A stretch of DNA of 64,000 nt, from the NCBI GenBank assembly GCA_000720535.1, contig JOAZ01000017.1, positions 248,001 through 312,000 of the forward strand, read 5' to 3'. The notes beneath the pieces were generated by a model that made no database searches, had not been told where the DNA came from, and worked only from the letters and a program-made list of their open reading frames with translations. The DNA comes from Streptomyces halstedii. Lineage in GTDB: Bacteria > Actinomycetota > Actinomycetes > Streptomycetales > Streptomycetaceae. A program made the position numbers and the translations under genes. Below, one piece after another: positions 8,179 through 18,019 of the stretch; the stretch's first letter is position 1, and each line of letters starts with the position of its first letter.

Positions 8179-9321
8179 GTGAGTTCCCCAGATCCGCAGG
8201 TTCGCGCAGCGCGAAACCTGGGCGACCCCTCGCCCGAAAGCACGCCCAAGAAAAACCGCTCCGGAAACCGGGGCCCCGTCGTCGCGGTCACCGGCGCCGC
8301 GACCGGCGTCGGTGCCCTGCTCACCGCCCATCTCGCCGCCGCCGACGAGGTCAAGCGGGTCGTGGCCATCGACGAGCGCCGCGGTGACGTCCCCGAGGCC
8401 ACCTGGCACGTCCTGGACGTACGGGACCCCGCCATCGCCGAGAAGCTGCGCGGTGCCGACGTCGTCGTGCACCTGGCCCTCGACCTCGACCTGGAGACCG
8501 ACCCCGCCGCGCGTACGGCGTACAACGTGCGCGGTACCCAGACGGTCCTCACGGCGGCGGCCGCCGTCGGAGTGCGCCGGGTCGTGCTCTGCACGTCGGC
8601 GATGGTCTACGGCGCGCTGCCCGACAACGACCTCCCGCTCGCCGAGGACGCCGAGCTGCGGGCCACGGCGGAGGCGACCGGTGTCGGCGACCTCCTGGAG
8701 ATCGAGCGGCTCGGGCGGCGCGCGCCCCGCGCCCACCCCGGACTCGACGTCACGGTGGTGCGGCCCACGGTCCTGGTCGGCGGCACGGACACCGCCCTGA
8801 CCCGCTACTTCGAGTCGCCCAGGCTCCTGGTCGTCGCCGGATCACGCCCGGCCTGGCAGTTCTGCCACGTGGACGACCTGGTGACCGCCCTGGAGTACGC
8901 GGCGCTGGGCAGGATCGACGGCGAGTTCGCGGTCGGCTGCGACGGCTGGCTGGAACAGGAGGAGGTGGAGGAGCTCTCCGGGGTACGCCGGATGGAGCTG
9001 CCCTCCGCCGTCGCCCTGGGAGCCGCGGCCCGGCTGCACCGCATCGGTCTCACGCCTTCCCCCGCCGGGGACCTCGCCTACACGATGCATCCGTGGGTGG
9101 TCAGCGTGAGCCGGCTGCACGACGTGGGCTGGCGGCCCCGCTGGACCAACGAGGAGGTGCTCGCCGCGCTCCTGGAGGAGGTGGAGGGACGCCACACCGT
9201 CGCCGGGCGACGGCTCGGCCGCAAGGACGCCACCGCCGCGGGCGCCGCCGGGGCGACCGTCGCCCTGCTGGGCACGGCCGCGCTGGTCAGGCGGGCTCGC
9301 AAGGCACGTCGGCGCTTCTGA
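8179..9321 (+). CDS. NAD-dependent epimerase/dehydratase-like SDR protein
   Basis: A 380-residue extended short-chain dehydrogenase/reductase. The Rossmann motif VAVTGAATGVGA lies near residues 34-45 (a GxxGxxG variant). The catalytic Ser/Tyr region appears as CTSAMVYG with only a partial YxxxK, so activity on nucleotide sugars is uncertain. The last 40 residues contain a hydrophobic segment (GAAGATVALLGTAALV) followed by Arg/Lys, which suggests a C-terminal membrane anchor. The GTG at 8179 has GGAG about 8 bases upstream. It is divergent from the zincin-like gene. Confidence 0.8.
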   Translation: MSSPDPQVRAARNLGDPSPESTPKKNRSGNRGPVVAVTGAATGVGALLTAHLAAADEVKRVVAIDERRGDVPEATWHVLDVRDPAIAEKLRGADVVVHLALDLDLETDPAARTAYNVRGTQTVLTAAAAVGVRRVVLCTSAMVYGALPDNDLPLAEDAELRATAEATGVGDLLEIERLGRRAPRAHPGLDVTVVRPTVLVGGTDTALTRYFESPRLLVVAGSRPAWQFCHVDDLVTALEYAALGRIDGEFAVGCDGWLEQEEVEELSGVRRMELPSAVALGAAARLHRIGLTPSPAGDLAYTMHPWVVSVSRLHDVGWRPRWTNEEVLAALLEEVEGRHTVAGRRLGRKDATAAGAAGATVALLGTAALVRRARKARRRF

Positions 9322-9445
9322 GCGCCGCCCCGCCCGCACGGCTCGGCCCGGCCGCGGCTCCTGTAGGACGCTCCAAGGCGCCCCGCGGAGCACCGGTCGA
9401 ACACGCAATTCCGCGATGCCGGTGCCGTGCGGCACGATGGGTGGC

Positions 9446-9907
9446 ATGGCACGCACCCACGATCACCCCGGCGAACGGGCGGCCCAGGACCCCATCCGAC
9501 TCCTGGACATCCGGGAGGCACCGCTCTCCGTCGACGAGGTCTTCCGGGCGGTGGGCGACGACGCGGCCGGTGGTACGGCGCTCTTCGTCGGCACGGTGCG
9601 CGACCACGACGGCGGCCAGGACGTCGGCGCGCTCGGGTACTCGTGCCATCCGACGGCCGTCGACGAGTTGCGCCGGGTGGCCGAGAAGGTCGTGGCGAAC
9701 TTCCCGGTACGGGGCCTCGCCGCCGTCCACCGTGTGGGTGAGCTGGCCGTGGGCGACCTGGCCGTGGTCGTCGCCGTGTCGTGCGCCCATCGGAGTGAGG
9801 CGTTCGCGGCCTGCCGCACGCTCATCGACGACCTCAAGCACGAGGTTCCGATCTGGAAACACCAGCGGTTCTCGGACGGCACCGAGGAATGGGTCGGCGC
9901 CTGCTGA
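9446..9907 (+). CDS. moaE: Molybdopterin synthase catalytic subunit MoaE
   Basis: A 153-residue MoaE. With MoaD-thiocarboxylate it converts precursor Z (cPMP) to molybdopterin in the cytosol. The C-terminal catalytic segment VPIWKHQRFSDGTEEWVG, with its two conserved lysine/arginine positions, is intact. The internal GTVRDHDGG and LAVVVAVSCAHRSEAF blocks are also family features. ATG 9446 was chosen because it starts the conserved region with least extra sequence; ATGs at 9437 and 9416 are alternatives. No other moa gene is adjacent. Confidence 0.9.
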   Translation: MARTHDHPGERAAQDPIRLLDIREAPLSVDEVFRAVGDDAAGGTALFVGTVRDHDGGQDVGALGYSCHPTAVDELRRVAEKVVANFPVRGLAAVHRVGELAVGDLAVVVAVSCAHRSEAFAACRTLIDDLKHEVPIWKHQRFSDGTEEWVGAC

Positions 9908-9909
9908 TC

Positions 9910-9945
9910 GCAAACCGACCGGGGCGTGATCAGCCCCGATTTGCG
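9910..9945 (+). terminator. Hairpin terminator after moaE
   Basis: GGGGC/GCCCC stem around a GTGATCA loop, with outer GCAAA/TTTGC pairing across an internal loop. It starts just after the moaE stop and ends the transcript before the small membrane protein gene. Confidence 0.5.
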
Positions 9946-10034
9946 TAACCGAACCCCTGCCATGAGCGTTGGTCCTGCACACGGATAATCTGCTGATCGT
10001 CAGTTGCGGTCGCTCAAGGGGTAGGGAGGTCGTG

Positions 10035-10232
10035 ATGGCAGCACTCGCTTGGCTTCTGATTCCGCTTTTCGCTGCTTTCGGCGCGGCGATATGGGGAGGG
10101 TGGGCAGCCCGCAACCGATCCACAGGCGATGTCACCGAACTCGCCGACTACGCCAGGTTCCGTGAGGCGATGGAGAAGTCGCACTCCGGTTCCCAGCCGT
10201 CCGAGACCGCTACGGCCGGCACGGCCGCCTGA
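10035..10232 (+). CDS. Small single-span membrane protein, hypothetical
   Basis: A 65-residue protein with one hydrophobic segment (residues about 3-24, rich in Leu, Phe and Ala) and a charged, Ser/Thr-rich tail with EAMEKSHSG. The start is well supported by GGGAGG 6 bases upstream of ATG 10035. I do not recognise a named family. It lies between moaE and the PDZ-Lon protease gene and is transcribed in the same direction; a role as a membrane partner of that protease is only a guess. Confidence 0.7.
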   Translation: MAALAWLLIPLFAAFGAAIWGGWAARNRSTGDVTELADYARFREAMEKSHSGSQPSETATAGTAA

Positions 10233-10351
10233 ACCGCACGTTCTCCGCTTTCCCCCGGCGCCCTTCGTGACGCCCGGAACGACCCGCGGACCGGCCCCGT
10301 GCGGACCGGCCCCGACGGTGCACTGACAGGCCCTTCCCGTACTGTCGTTCC

Positions 10352-11458
10352 ATGCCACGCCGCACCGCGACGATGCTCGCCTCCACGCTGATTCTGATCG
10401 CGCTGCTCTGCGCCGGCGTGCTGATCCCCGTCCCGTACTCGGAGATGTCCCCGGGGCCGACGGTGAACACGCTCGGCGACGCGCGAGGCGAGCCGGTGCT
10501 CCAGATCAAGGGGCGCGACACCTATCCGACGTCCGGTCACCTCAACATGACGACGGTCCGGGTCACCGGCGCCGACTACGACATGAACATCGTCACGGCC
10601 GTCTACGGCTGGCTGGCCCACGACAGCGTGATCGTGCCGCACGACACCCTCTATCCGGACGGCAAGACGGAGGAGCAGTCCACCCAGGAGAACGCCGAGG
10701 AGTTCAGCCAGTCCCAGGAGAGCGCCAAGGTCGCCGCCCTGAAGGAGCTGAAGATCCCGGTCACCTCACGGGTCGTGGTCTCCACGGTGGTCAAGGACAG
10801 CGCGGCCCAGGGCAAACTGCACGCCGGTGACGTGATCAAGGCCGTCGACGGGACCGCGGTCACGCAGCCCGAGGACGTCGCCAAGATCGTCTCCGCGCGC
10901 AAGCCCGGCGAGAAGGTCGTCTTCACGATCGTGCCCGCCAAGACGGCGGCCGCCGCCGAGAAGGCGGGCAAGGAGCCCCAAGGCTCCGAGGAGATCACCC
11001 TCACCACACGGAAGGCGCCCGCGGACCCGGCGAACCCCGCCCCGGGCCGGGCGATCGTCGGCATCCAGGCGGGGATCGACCACACCTTCCCGTTCGAGAT
11101 CGACATCACCCTCGCGGATGTCGGCGGGCCGAGCGCGGGACTGATGTTCTCCCTCGGCATCATCGACAAGCTGACGCCCGGCAAGCTGACGGGCGGGAAG
11201 TTCATCGCCGGTACGGGCACCATCGACGACGCCGGGAAGGTCGGCCCGATCGGCGGCATCAACATGAAGCTGGTCGGTGCCCGCGACGCGGGCGCCCGCT
11301 ACTTCCTGACGCCCGACGACAACTGCGCCGCGGCGGCGGCCGACACCCCGAGCGGGCTCACCCTCGTACGGGTCAAGACCCTCGCCGACGCCAGGGCGTC
11401 CCTGGAGAAGATCAGCACCGGGCACACGGCCGGACTGCCGAGCTGCTCGAAGAGCTGA
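10352..11458 (+). CDS. YlbL-type membrane PDZ / Lon-like serine protease
   Basis: A 368-residue membrane-anchored protease of the YlbL family. One N-terminal helix (residues 8-27) anchors it; a PDZ domain occupies about 130-215; a Lon-type (S16) catalytic domain follows. The Ser-Lys dyad is visible: Ser261 in GGPSAGLMF and Lys306 in GGINMKLVGA, 45 residues apart as in Lon. There is no AAA+ domain. B. subtilis YlbL degrades a cell-division inhibitor after DNA damage, but the substrate here is unknown. The ATG at 10352 has no clear ribosome site, so the transcript may be leaderless. The homologue Rv3194c sits next to a UPF0182 gene too. Confidence 0.88.
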   Translation: MPRRTATMLASTLILIALLCAGVLIPVPYSEMSPGPTVNTLGDARGEPVLQIKGRDTYPTSGHLNMTTVRVTGADYDMNIVTAVYGWLAHDSVIVPHDTLYPDGKTEEQSTQENAEEFSQSQESAKVAALKELKIPVTSRVVVSTVVKDSAAQGKLHAGDVIKAVDGTAVTQPEDVAKIVSARKPGEKVVFTIVPAKTAAAAEKAGKEPQGSEEITLTTRKAPADPANPAPGRAIVGIQAGIDHTFPFEIDITLADVGGPSAGLMFSLGIIDKLTPGKLTGGKFIAGTGTIDDAGKVGPIGGINMKLVGARDAGARYFLTPDDNCAAAAADTPSGLTLVRVKTLADARASLEKISTGHTAGLPSCSKS

Positions 11459-11551
11459 GCCCGGCCGGACCCGCTCGACGGGCTGAGCCCGGACGGACCG
11501 CCGAGCCGCTCGACGGGCTGGGCCCGGCCGGGCGGCTCGGCGGCCCCGGTG

Positions 11552-12112
11552 TCAGGACTCGAAGGTCGCGGCGAGCGCCTCGGCCAGTCCCGGCACCAGT
11601 CCGGCGCCGGTCAGCACCTCGGTGGGGGAGTCCTTCTCCCGCAGCCGCACCGCGGAGTCGCGCGCCCCGTCCCGCAGGACGGCCACGGTCATCCGCACCT
11701 CCTGCCGGTCGGCGTGCTCGGCCACCCACGCCGTGAGCTGGGCGTCACTCAGCCCCTCCGGCACGGAGGCCTCCGCCGACGGCGGCAGCATCAGCCGCTC
11801 CACGGTCAGCGCGCAGCCGGCCACCGCGTCGGGCCAGGCGATCGTGGCGAGGAACTCGTCCAGCGCCGTGCCGGCCGGAAGCTCCTCCTGCTCCACGGGC
11901 GTGAGGGCGGATCCCGAGGACGACGGGTCGTCGAGGCCCAGCTGGGCGGCGAGGCCCGGCTCCTGGGCCCTGAGCCGGGCGGTGTCGACAAGGGCGAACA
12001 GACGTGCGGGCTGGTCCCAGCCAAGGGTCGCGGCGTAGGCGTCGATTTCGAGGACGGCGACGGTCAGAGGACTCGACGCCATCGGGGGGCCTGAGGGGGA
12101 AACGTTGGGCAT
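11552..12112 (-). CDS. PPA1309 family protein
   Basis: A 186-residue actinobacterial protein of the PPA1309 family. Conserved landmarks are the LGWDQPARLFALVDT, EIAWPD-like TIAWPDAVAGCALTVER and VLRDGARDSAVRLR blocks. No motif assigns an activity. ATG 12112 has AGGA 8 bases upstream; a TTG two codons earlier (12118) sits better behind GGAGG and could be the true start. It is divergent from the UPF0182 gene. Function unknown. Confidence 0.8.
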   Translation of the reverse strand: MPNVSPSGPPMASSPLTVAVLEIDAYAATLGWDQPARLFALVDTARLRAQEPGLAAQLGLDDPSSSGSALTPVEQEELPAGTALDEFLATIAWPDAVAGCALTVERLMLPPSAEASVPEGLSDAQLTAWVAEHADRQEVRMTVAVLRDGARDSAVRLREKDSPTEVLTGAGLVPGLAEALAATFES

Positions 12113-12236
12113 GCGCAATATCCTGCCTCCTTCCGCCCCGGGAACGGGAACTAGGTAAAGCCTCAGTAAGTTGCATAGGTGGGCTCTACGATCCCGGGGC
12201 CTGCTTCACACGACCGCGAACTTCGAGGTGCGCACG

Positions 12237-15200
12237 TTGGCTTTCCAGATGCCGGACCGCGGCGGAGGCCCGACCGGGCCACGGATCAGAGTCGGCCGCC
12301 CGTCCCGGCGCGTCCGTACCCTGCTCATGACATTGGGCGTCCTGGTGGTTCTCGCCATGGCCTTCGTCATGTTCGCCGGGTTCTGGACGGACTGGCTCTG
12401 GTACAGGTCGGTCGCGTATTCGTCCGTCTTCACCACCACCCTGTGGACCAAGATCGGGCTGTTCCTCGTCTTCGGACTGCTGATGGCGCTCGCCGTCGGT
12501 GTGAACATCTGGCTCGCGCACCGGCTCCGGCCGCCGCTGAGCGCGATGTCCCTGGAGCAGCAGAGCCTGGACCGCTACCGCATGAGCGTCGCCCCCTACA
12601 AGAAGTGGGTGCTGCTCGCGATCACCGCGCTCGTCGGACTGATCGCCGGCGCGTCCGCGTCGGGTCAGTGGCGTACGTGGCTGATGTACATCAACGGCGT
12701 GTCGTTCGGGCAGAAGGACCCCCAGTTCAAGCTGGACGTCTCCTTCTACGCCTTCGACCTGCCGTGGTACCGCTTCCTGCTCGGCTTCGGCTTCGCGGCG
12801 ACCGTGCTGTCGCTGATCGCCGCGGCGGTGACCCACTACCTCTACGGCGGACTGCGGGTCACCAGTCCGGGCGCGCGGGCCACGGGGGCGGCCACCGGCC
12901 ATCTCTCCGTGCTGCTGGGCATCTTCGTCTCGCTGAAGGCCGTGGCGTACTGGCTCGACCGGTACGGCCTCGCGGTGAAGAGCAGTGACTTCAAGGCCAC
13001 GGACAACTGGACGGGGCTGCGGTACGTCGACGCCAACGCCTATCTGCCGGCGAAGACGATCCTCTTCTGCATCGCCGCGATCTGCGCGGTGCTGTTCTTC
13101 GCGACGCTCTGGCGGCGCACCTGGCAGCTGCCGGTGATCGGCTTCGGACTGATGGTCCTCTCGGCGATCCTGATCGGCGGGCTCTACCCGGCGATCGTGC
13201 AGAAGTTCCAGGTCCAGCCGAACGAGCAGGCCAAGGAAGCCCCGTTCATCCAGAAGAACATCGACGCCACGCGTGACGCGTACGACATCGACGACGCGCA
13301 GGTGGACGACTACGCGGGCACGAGTACGACCGATGACAGCACCAAGCTGAGGGCGAGCGCCGACTCCGCCGCCAGCTACCGCGTGATGGACCCGAACGTC
13401 GTGTCCCCGGCGTTCCAGCAGCTCCAGCAGAAGAGGAACTACTACCAGTTCCCCAAGACGCTGGACGTGGACCGCTACAAGGACGCGGACGGCAAGGAGC
13501 AGGACACCGTCATCGGCCTGCGTGAGCTGAACATCCAGGGCCTGCCCAAGCGGAACTGGATCAACGACCACTTCACGTACACCCACGGTTACGGCGTCAT
13601 CGCGGCCCGGGGCACCACGACGGGCACCAACCCGACGGGATCCCCGGACTTCACGGAGTCGGGCCTGCCCACCACGGGTGACCTGGGCACGTACGAGCAG
13701 CGGGTCTACTACGGCGAGAAGACCGAGCAGTACTCCATCGTCGGCGGGCCCCAGAAGGAGCTCGACTACGAGGAGGACGGCGAGAAGACCACCAGTTACC
13801 AGGGCGACAGCGGGGTCAGCCTCTCCAACGCCTTCAACCGGGCGGCCTACGCGGTCTCCTTCAGCGAGCCGCAGATACTGTATTCGGGAGCCATCGGCGA
13901 CGGTTCGCGGATCCTGTACAACCGCACGCCCAAGGAGCGCGTCGAGGCGGTCGCGCCCTGGCTGACCATCGACGGCGACGCCTATCCGGCGGTGGTCGAC
14001 GGGCGGATCCAGTGGATCGTGGACGCGTACACCACGACCAACGGCTACCCGTACGCCTCGCGTACGACGCTCGGTGACACGACGGCGGACTCGCTGACCA
14101 CCAACCAGCGCGCGGTCGTCGCCCAGCAGAACCAGGTCAACTACATCCGCAACTCGGTGAAGGCCACCGTCGACGCGTACGACGGCAAGGTCAAGCTCTA
14201 CGAGTGGGACACCGAGGACCCGGTCCTCAAGACCTGGCGCAAGGCGTTCCCCGGTACGGTGAAGCCGCGGGCGGACATCCCGCAGCAGCTGATGGACCAC
14301 CTGCGCTACCCGCAGGACCTGTTCAAGGTCCAGCGCGAGCTGCTGACCCGCTACCACGTCGAGAACCCCGCGCAGTTCTACAGCGGCAGTGACGCCTGGC
14401 AGGTGCCGGACGACCCCACCAACAAGGAACCGGGGTCCGTCCCGCCGTACTACCTGAGCATGAAGATGCCCGGCCAGGACGCCCAGAAGTTCTCCCTGAC
14501 CACGACCTTCACCCCGAAGGGGCGCCCCAACCTGGGGGCGTTCATGGCGGTGGACGCGGACGCGGCCAGCAAGGACTACGGCACCATCAGGCTGTTGAGG
14601 GTCACCAGCACCGTCAAGGGCCCCGGCCAGGTGCAGAGTGAGCTCAACGGCAACGACGACGTGGCCGAGTTCGTGAGGAACCTCAAGGGCACCGACTCGG
14701 ACATCGAGTACGGCAACCTGCTGACGGTGCCGCTCGACGGGGGCTTCCTCTACATCGAACCGGTCTACACGCGCGGTGGCACGCAGAACTATCCGCTGCT
14801 GCGCAAGGTGGCCGCTTCGTACGGTTCGAAGATCGTGTTCGAGAACAGTCTCGGGGAGGCGCTGAACGCGGTCTTCGGGGTCGAGGAGTCCGACACGACG
14901 AAGCCCACCGAACCCGACCAGCCGCCGGGCGACACCACGGAGCCTCCGGCCACCGGGGACGCGGCGCTGAAGAAGGCCATCGCGGACGCCCAGAAGGCGT
15001 ACACGGCCGGTGAGGAAGCCCTGAAGGAGAACGACTGGTCGGCCTACGGCAAGGCCCAGCAGGAGCTCCAGGACGCGCTCAAGCGGGCCGCGGCCGCTCA
15101 GCCCAAGGCCGGCGGCGCCGCCTCCGACGCCCCTGGCGGGTCCGGGGACGACAAGGCCGACAAGGCCGACAAGGGTGACAAGGGCGACAAGGTGGATACG

Positions 15201-15260
15201 GCGAGCGCTGTCGATCCGCCGGTCAAGGCCGGTGAAGAGGCCGGCGGCCGAAGCGGCTGA
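12237..15260 (+). CDS. UPF0182 family large membrane protein
   Basis: A 1007-residue UPF0182 protein. About seven transmembrane helices fill residues 30-330, including the [11 protein letters not shown] and [17 protein letters not shown] segments, followed by a roughly 550-residue extracytoplasmic domain rich in Tyr/Asn/Asp. A low-complexity tail ends in [14 protein letters not shown] repeats. The TTG at 12237 follows GAGGTG by 6 bases and gives the [11 protein letters not shown] start seen in relatives; ATG 12249 is the alternative. The mycobacterial homologue Rv3193c has no proven role. Strand-opposite reading frames across this gene are shadows. Confidence 0.9.
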   Translation: MAFQMPDRGGGPTGPRIRVGRPSRRVRTLLMTLGVLVVLAMAFVMFAGFWTDWLWYRSVAYSSVFTTTLWTKIGLFLVFGLLMALAVGVNIWLAHRLRPPLSAMSLEQQSLDRYRMSVAPYKKWVLLAITALVGLIAGASASGQWRTWLMYINGVSFGQKDPQFKLDVSFYAFDLPWYRFLLGFGFAATVLSLIAAAVTHYLYGGLRVTSPGARATGAATGHLSVLLGIFVSLKAVAYWLDRYGLAVKSSDFKATDNWTGLRYVDANAYLPAKTILFCIAAICAVLFFATLWRRTWQLPVIGFGLMVLSAILIGGLYPAIVQKFQVQPNEQAKEAPFIQKNIDATRDAYDIDDAQVDDYAGTSTTDDSTKLRASADSAASYRVMDPNVVSPAFQQLQQKRNYYQFPKTLDVDRYKDADGKEQDTVIGLRELNIQGLPKRNWINDHFTYTHGYGVIAARGTTTGTNPTGSPDFTESGLPTTGDLGTYEQRVYYGEKTEQYSIVGGPQKELDYEEDGEKTTSYQGDSGVSLSNAFNRAAYAVSFSEPQILYSGAIGDGSRILYNRTPKERVEAVAPWLTIDGDAYPAVVDGRIQWIVDAYTTTNGYPYASRTTLGDTTADSLTTNQRAVVAQQNQVNYIRNSVKATVDAYDGKVKLYEWDTEDPVLKTWRKAFPGTVKPRADIPQQLMDHLRYPQDLFKVQRELLTRYHVENPAQFYSGSDAWQVPDDPTNKEPGSVPPYYLSMKMPGQDAQKFSLTTTFTPKGRPNLGAFMAVDADAASKDYGTIRLLRVTSTVKGPGQVQSELNGNDDVAEFVRNLKGTDSDIEYGNLLTVPLDGGFLYIEPVYTRGGTQNYPLLRKVAASYGSKIVFENSLGEALNAVFGVEESDTTKPTEPDQPPGDTTEPPATGDAALKKAIADAQKAYTAGEEALKENDWSAYGKAQQELQDALKRAAAAQPKAGGAASDAPGGSGDDKADKADKGDKGDKVDTASAVDPPVKAGEEAGGRSG

Positions 15261-15302
15261 GAAAGCTCCACCCCGCGTCGTGGTACGGTTTGAACACAAC
15301 GA

Positions 15303-15376
15303 CGCGGGGTGGAGCAGCTCGGTAGCTCGCTGGGCTCATAACCCAGAGGTCGCAGGTTCAAATCCTGTCCCCGCTA
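15303..15376 (+). tRNA. Initiator tRNA-Met (CAT), copy 1
   Basis: A 74-base tRNA gene with anticodon CAT in CTCATAA. It has the initiator marks: an unpaired position 1 (C) against position 72 (T) in an otherwise perfect acceptor stem, and three consecutive G-C pairs at the base of the anticodon stem (GGG/CCC). The T-loop GGTTCAAATCC is canonical. CCA is not encoded beyond the first C. It lies 43 bases after the UPF0182 gene. Confidence 0.95.
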
Positions 15377-15387
15377 CTGAAGACAGA

Positions 15388-15415
15388 GGCCCGGATCCTT
15401 CCAAGGATCCGGGCC
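15388..15415 (+). terminator. Terminator of tRNA-fMet copy 1
   Basis: Perfect 13-bp stem GGCCCGGATCCTT / AAGGATCCGGGCC with a 2-base loop, followed by TTCGT. The identical stem follows the second tRNA copy. Confidence 0.9.
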
Positions 15416-15589
15416 TTCGTCATGCGCGGGGCGACTTTGTGAAGTTGTCGGTGTGAAGTGTGGTTCGCGGGGCACGAGTTGGGGCCGAACGTGTTTCACT
15501 TGTCTCTCTGTGGGCATGTCGACAAAACGCTGAAGTGACCTCACTGGCCGGGGTATACGAGGTGTACGCGGGTCGCGGGTGGTGGGACG

Positions 15590-17674
15590 ATGGTATTTAT
15601 GGGGGACAGGGCAACTCTGTTGGAGACAGGGCGGTTTGTGCAGCGACGCGGCCGAACGACGGAAATCGTGGCGGATGCGGTGTTCGCCGCCGCCGTCGCC
15701 GAGGTCGAGGAGGCTGCCGTGACCGTCGACGGAAGCCGCCTGGACACACCTCGCACCGGCGTCACCGGCCGGGCCGCGGGCGCCGGGCCGGCCGAGCGGG
15801 AGACGGCCCGGACCGGCCCCGACGCCACGGTCGCCGACGCCGCGGAGGTCGCCGAGCGTGCCGAGACCGAGGCGCGGCACCGGCGCGCGGCGGACGCGGG
15901 CGACACCGCGTCGATGAGCGTGCTCGGCGCGCTGCTGCTGCGCCGGGGCGACCTGGACGGCGCCGAGACCTATCTGCGGGCGGCCACCGCCGAGGGCGAC
16001 CGTGCCGCCGCCAACAACCTGGGCGTCCTGCTCCACCAGCGCGGATACGCCGACGAGGCGGCCGGCTGGTGGCGCATCGCCGCCGTCGCCGGCTCCGCCG
16101 CCGCCGCGCACGCCCTGGGCCGCCACTTCAGGGAGCGCGGGGACGAGCCCGGTGCCGAGTACTGGCTGCGCCAGTCCGCCGAGCAGGGGCACGCCCTCGG
16201 CGCCTACGCGCTGGCCGACCTCCTGGAGCACCGGGGCGACACCGGCGCGGAGCGCTGGCTGCGGGCCGCCGCCGAGCAGGGGCACCGCGAGGCCGCGTAC
16301 CGGCTGGCGCGCGCGCTGGACCGCCAGGCCGTCGGTGACACCTCCGACGCCTTCGGTCCGGGCCGTGGCACCGGACCGGGCACCCTGGGGGGCCTGGGCG
16401 GCGCCGCGGGCGTCCTGGGCGACCTGGGCCCCGGCGTACCGAAGAAGAGGGAAGGACCCGCGACCGGCCGGGGCGAGGCCGAGCAGTGGTACCGGCAGGC
16501 CGCCGCGCGCGGCCACCGCCGCGCCGCCCTGCACCTCGGCGCCATCCTGGAACGGCGCGGGGAGCAGAAGGAGGCCGGACGCTGGTATCTCACCGCCGCC
16601 AAGGAGGGGGAGCCCCGGGCCGCGTGCGCCCTCGGCTTCCTGCTGCGCGACGCCGGTGACGAGGAGAGCGCGGCCGTGTGGTGGCTGCGGGCCGCCCAGG
16701 AGGGCGACGGAAACGCCGCCAACGCCCTGGGGGCGCTGCACGCGGCCCGCGGTGAGCAGCAGACCGCCGAGCGCTGGTACCGCGCGGCCATGGACGCGGG
16801 CGACGTCAACGGCGCCTACAACCTGGGCCTGCTCTGCGCGGCGCAGGACCGGGTCGCCCAGGCCGAGCAGTGGTACCGCCGAGCCGCCTACGCCGGGCAC
16901 CGCGAGGCCGCCAACGCGCTCGCCGTGCTGCTGCTCCAGGCGGGAGACGCCTCGGGTGCCGAGCCGTGGTTCTCCAAGGCGGCCGAGGCGGGCAGCGTGG
17001 ACGCCGCCTTCAACCTCGGCATCCTGCACGCGGGCCGTGACGAGGACGGCGCGGCGCTCGGCTGGTACCAGCGGGCCGCGGCGGCCGGGCACACCGATGC
17101 CGCCCTCCAGGTCGGCATGGCGCTGCTGCGTGACGGTGAGGAGCGGGAGGCCGAGCGCCATCTGCGGTGCGCCGCCGGGGGCGGCAGCGCCGAGGCGGCG
17201 TTCCGGCTGGCCGGGCTGCTCGACCTGCGCCGGCCGCCGCCGGGCCGCCCCGCGCTGGGCGAGCCCATGCCGGACAAGACCGAGTGCGAGGAGTGGTACG
17301 AGAGGGCGGCCGAGCAGGGGCACCGCCGCGCCCAGGTCCGGGCCGGCATGCTCGCCGCGGCCCGCGGCGACCTGACCGACGCCGCCCGCTGGTACCGCGA
17401 GGCCGCGGAGTCGGGCAGCCGCAACGGCGCGTTCAACCTGGGACTGCTGCTCGCCCGCGAGGGCAGTGAGCGGGAGGCCGCCCTGTGGTGGAGCCGCGCC
17501 GCCCACGACGGCCACGGCCGCGCCGCCCTGCGCCTCGCGCTGCTCTCCGCCCGCCGGGGCGAGCTCACGGAGGGGCAGCGGTGGTGCGCGCGGGCGGTCG
17601 AGCTGGGGCCCGCCGAGGTGGCCGAGCGGGCCGCGCGGCTGCGGGAGGCGCTGCACCAGGAGCTCACCGCGTGA
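15590..17674 (+). CDS. Sel1-like / TPR repeat protein
   Basis: A 694-residue protein built from about fourteen Sel1-like (SLR) helix pairs, recognisable by repeated A.YWLR/WYRRAA..GH..AA..LG patterns. The array is interrupted at about residues 245-295 by a Gly/Pro-rich linker. The N-terminal about 110 residues are not repeats. SLR arrays are protein-interaction scaffolds; no catalytic domain is seen. The start is ATG 15590, with an in-frame ATG at 15599 giving MGDRATLLETGRF as an equally likely start. No partner gene is obvious: both neighbours are initiator tRNA genes, which isolates it as its own transcription unit. Confidence 0.88.
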   Translation: MVFMGDRATLLETGRFVQRRGRTTEIVADAVFAAAVAEVEEAAVTVDGSRLDTPRTGVTGRAAGAGPAERETARTGPDATVADAAEVAERAETEARHRRAADAGDTASMSVLGALLLRRGDLDGAETYLRAATAEGDRAAANNLGVLLHQRGYADEAAGWWRIAAVAGSAAAAHALGRHFRERGDEPGAEYWLRQSAEQGHALGAYALADLLEHRGDTGAERWLRAAAEQGHREAAYRLARALDRQAVGDTSDAFGPGRGTGPGTLGGLGGAAGVLGDLGPGVPKKREGPATGRGEAEQWYRQAAARGHRRAALHLGAILERRGEQKEAGRWYLTAAKEGEPRAACALGFLLRDAGDEESAAVWWLRAAQEGDGNAANALGALHAARGEQQTAERWYRAAMDAGDVNGAYNLGLLCAAQDRVAQAEQWYRRAAYAGHREAANALAVLLLQAGDASGAEPWFSKAAEAGSVDAAFNLGILHAGRDEDGAALGWYQRAAAAGHTDAALQVGMALLRDGEEREAERHLRCAAGGGSAEAAFRLAGLLDLRRPPPGRPALGEPMPDKTECEEWYERAAEQGHRRAQVRAGMLAAARGDLTDAARWYREAAESGSRNGAFNLGLLLAREGSEREAALWWSRAAHDGHGRAALRLALLSARRGELTEGQRWCARAVELGPAEVAERAARLREALHQELTA

Positions 17675-17806
17675 GGCGGGCGGCAGTGGGCGGGCGCCTG
17701 TGGGGTGAGAGGACCCCGGGCGAAGCGGCGCGTGGGGGCCGAGGGGGCCCCTCCGAAGTGATTTGCGCTGGTCCCCGCGGTTGCCGTAGGGTTATGAACA
17801 CAACGG

Positions 17807-17880
17807 CGCGGGGTGGAGCAGCTCGGTAGCTCGCTGGGCTCATAACCCAGAGGTCGCAGGTTCAAATCCTGTCCCCGCTA
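17807..17880 (+). tRNA. Initiator tRNA-Met (CAT), copy 2
   Basis: Identical over all 74 bases to copy 1, with the same C1 x T72 mismatch and GGG/CCC anticodon-stem pairs. Upstream, TTGCGC and TAGGGT with an 18-base gap could be its promoter; this upstream region is not shared with copy 1, so the two genes may be expressed differently. Confidence 0.95.
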
Positions 17881-17890
17881 CTGAAGACAG

Positions 17891-17920
17891 AGGCCCGGAT
17901 CCTTTCAAGGATCCGGGCCT
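17891..17920 (+). terminator. Terminator of tRNA-fMet copy 2
   Basis: 14-bp perfect stem AGGCCCGGATCCTT / AAGGATCCGGGCCT with a TC loop, directly after the tRNA. Confidence 0.9.
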
Positions 17921-18019
17921 CTGTCGTATGCCCACGCGCACGAGCGAGACGCACCGGCGGCTCGCGGCGGGCGATTCCGGTCGTGGGGCAGGCGTTCCGG
18001 TCGTCGGGCGGGCCCTGGG

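Larger units (their letters stand above)
15291..15416 (+). repeat. Long direct repeat, copy 1 (tRNA-fMet cassette)
   Basis: About 126 bp, from TGAACACAAC before the tRNA through its terminator, repeated almost exactly 2504 bp downstream (17795-17920). Differences I can see are a G/A just before the tRNA, the terminator loop, and one or two bases at the end. The two copies bracket the Sel1-repeat gene. Confidence 0.9.
17795..17920 (+). repeat. Long direct repeat, copy 2 (tRNA-fMet cassette)
   Basis: Second copy of the 126-bp cassette described at 15291. Recombination between the copies would delete the Sel1 gene and leave one tRNA. Confidence 0.9.

Noticed and set aside
12186-15299. 1037-residue minus-strand open frame across the UPF0182 gene
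   Set aside because: Antisense shadow of strong GC third-position bias; sequence is Arg/Val/Gly-rich with no domain, while the plus strand is a recognised family.
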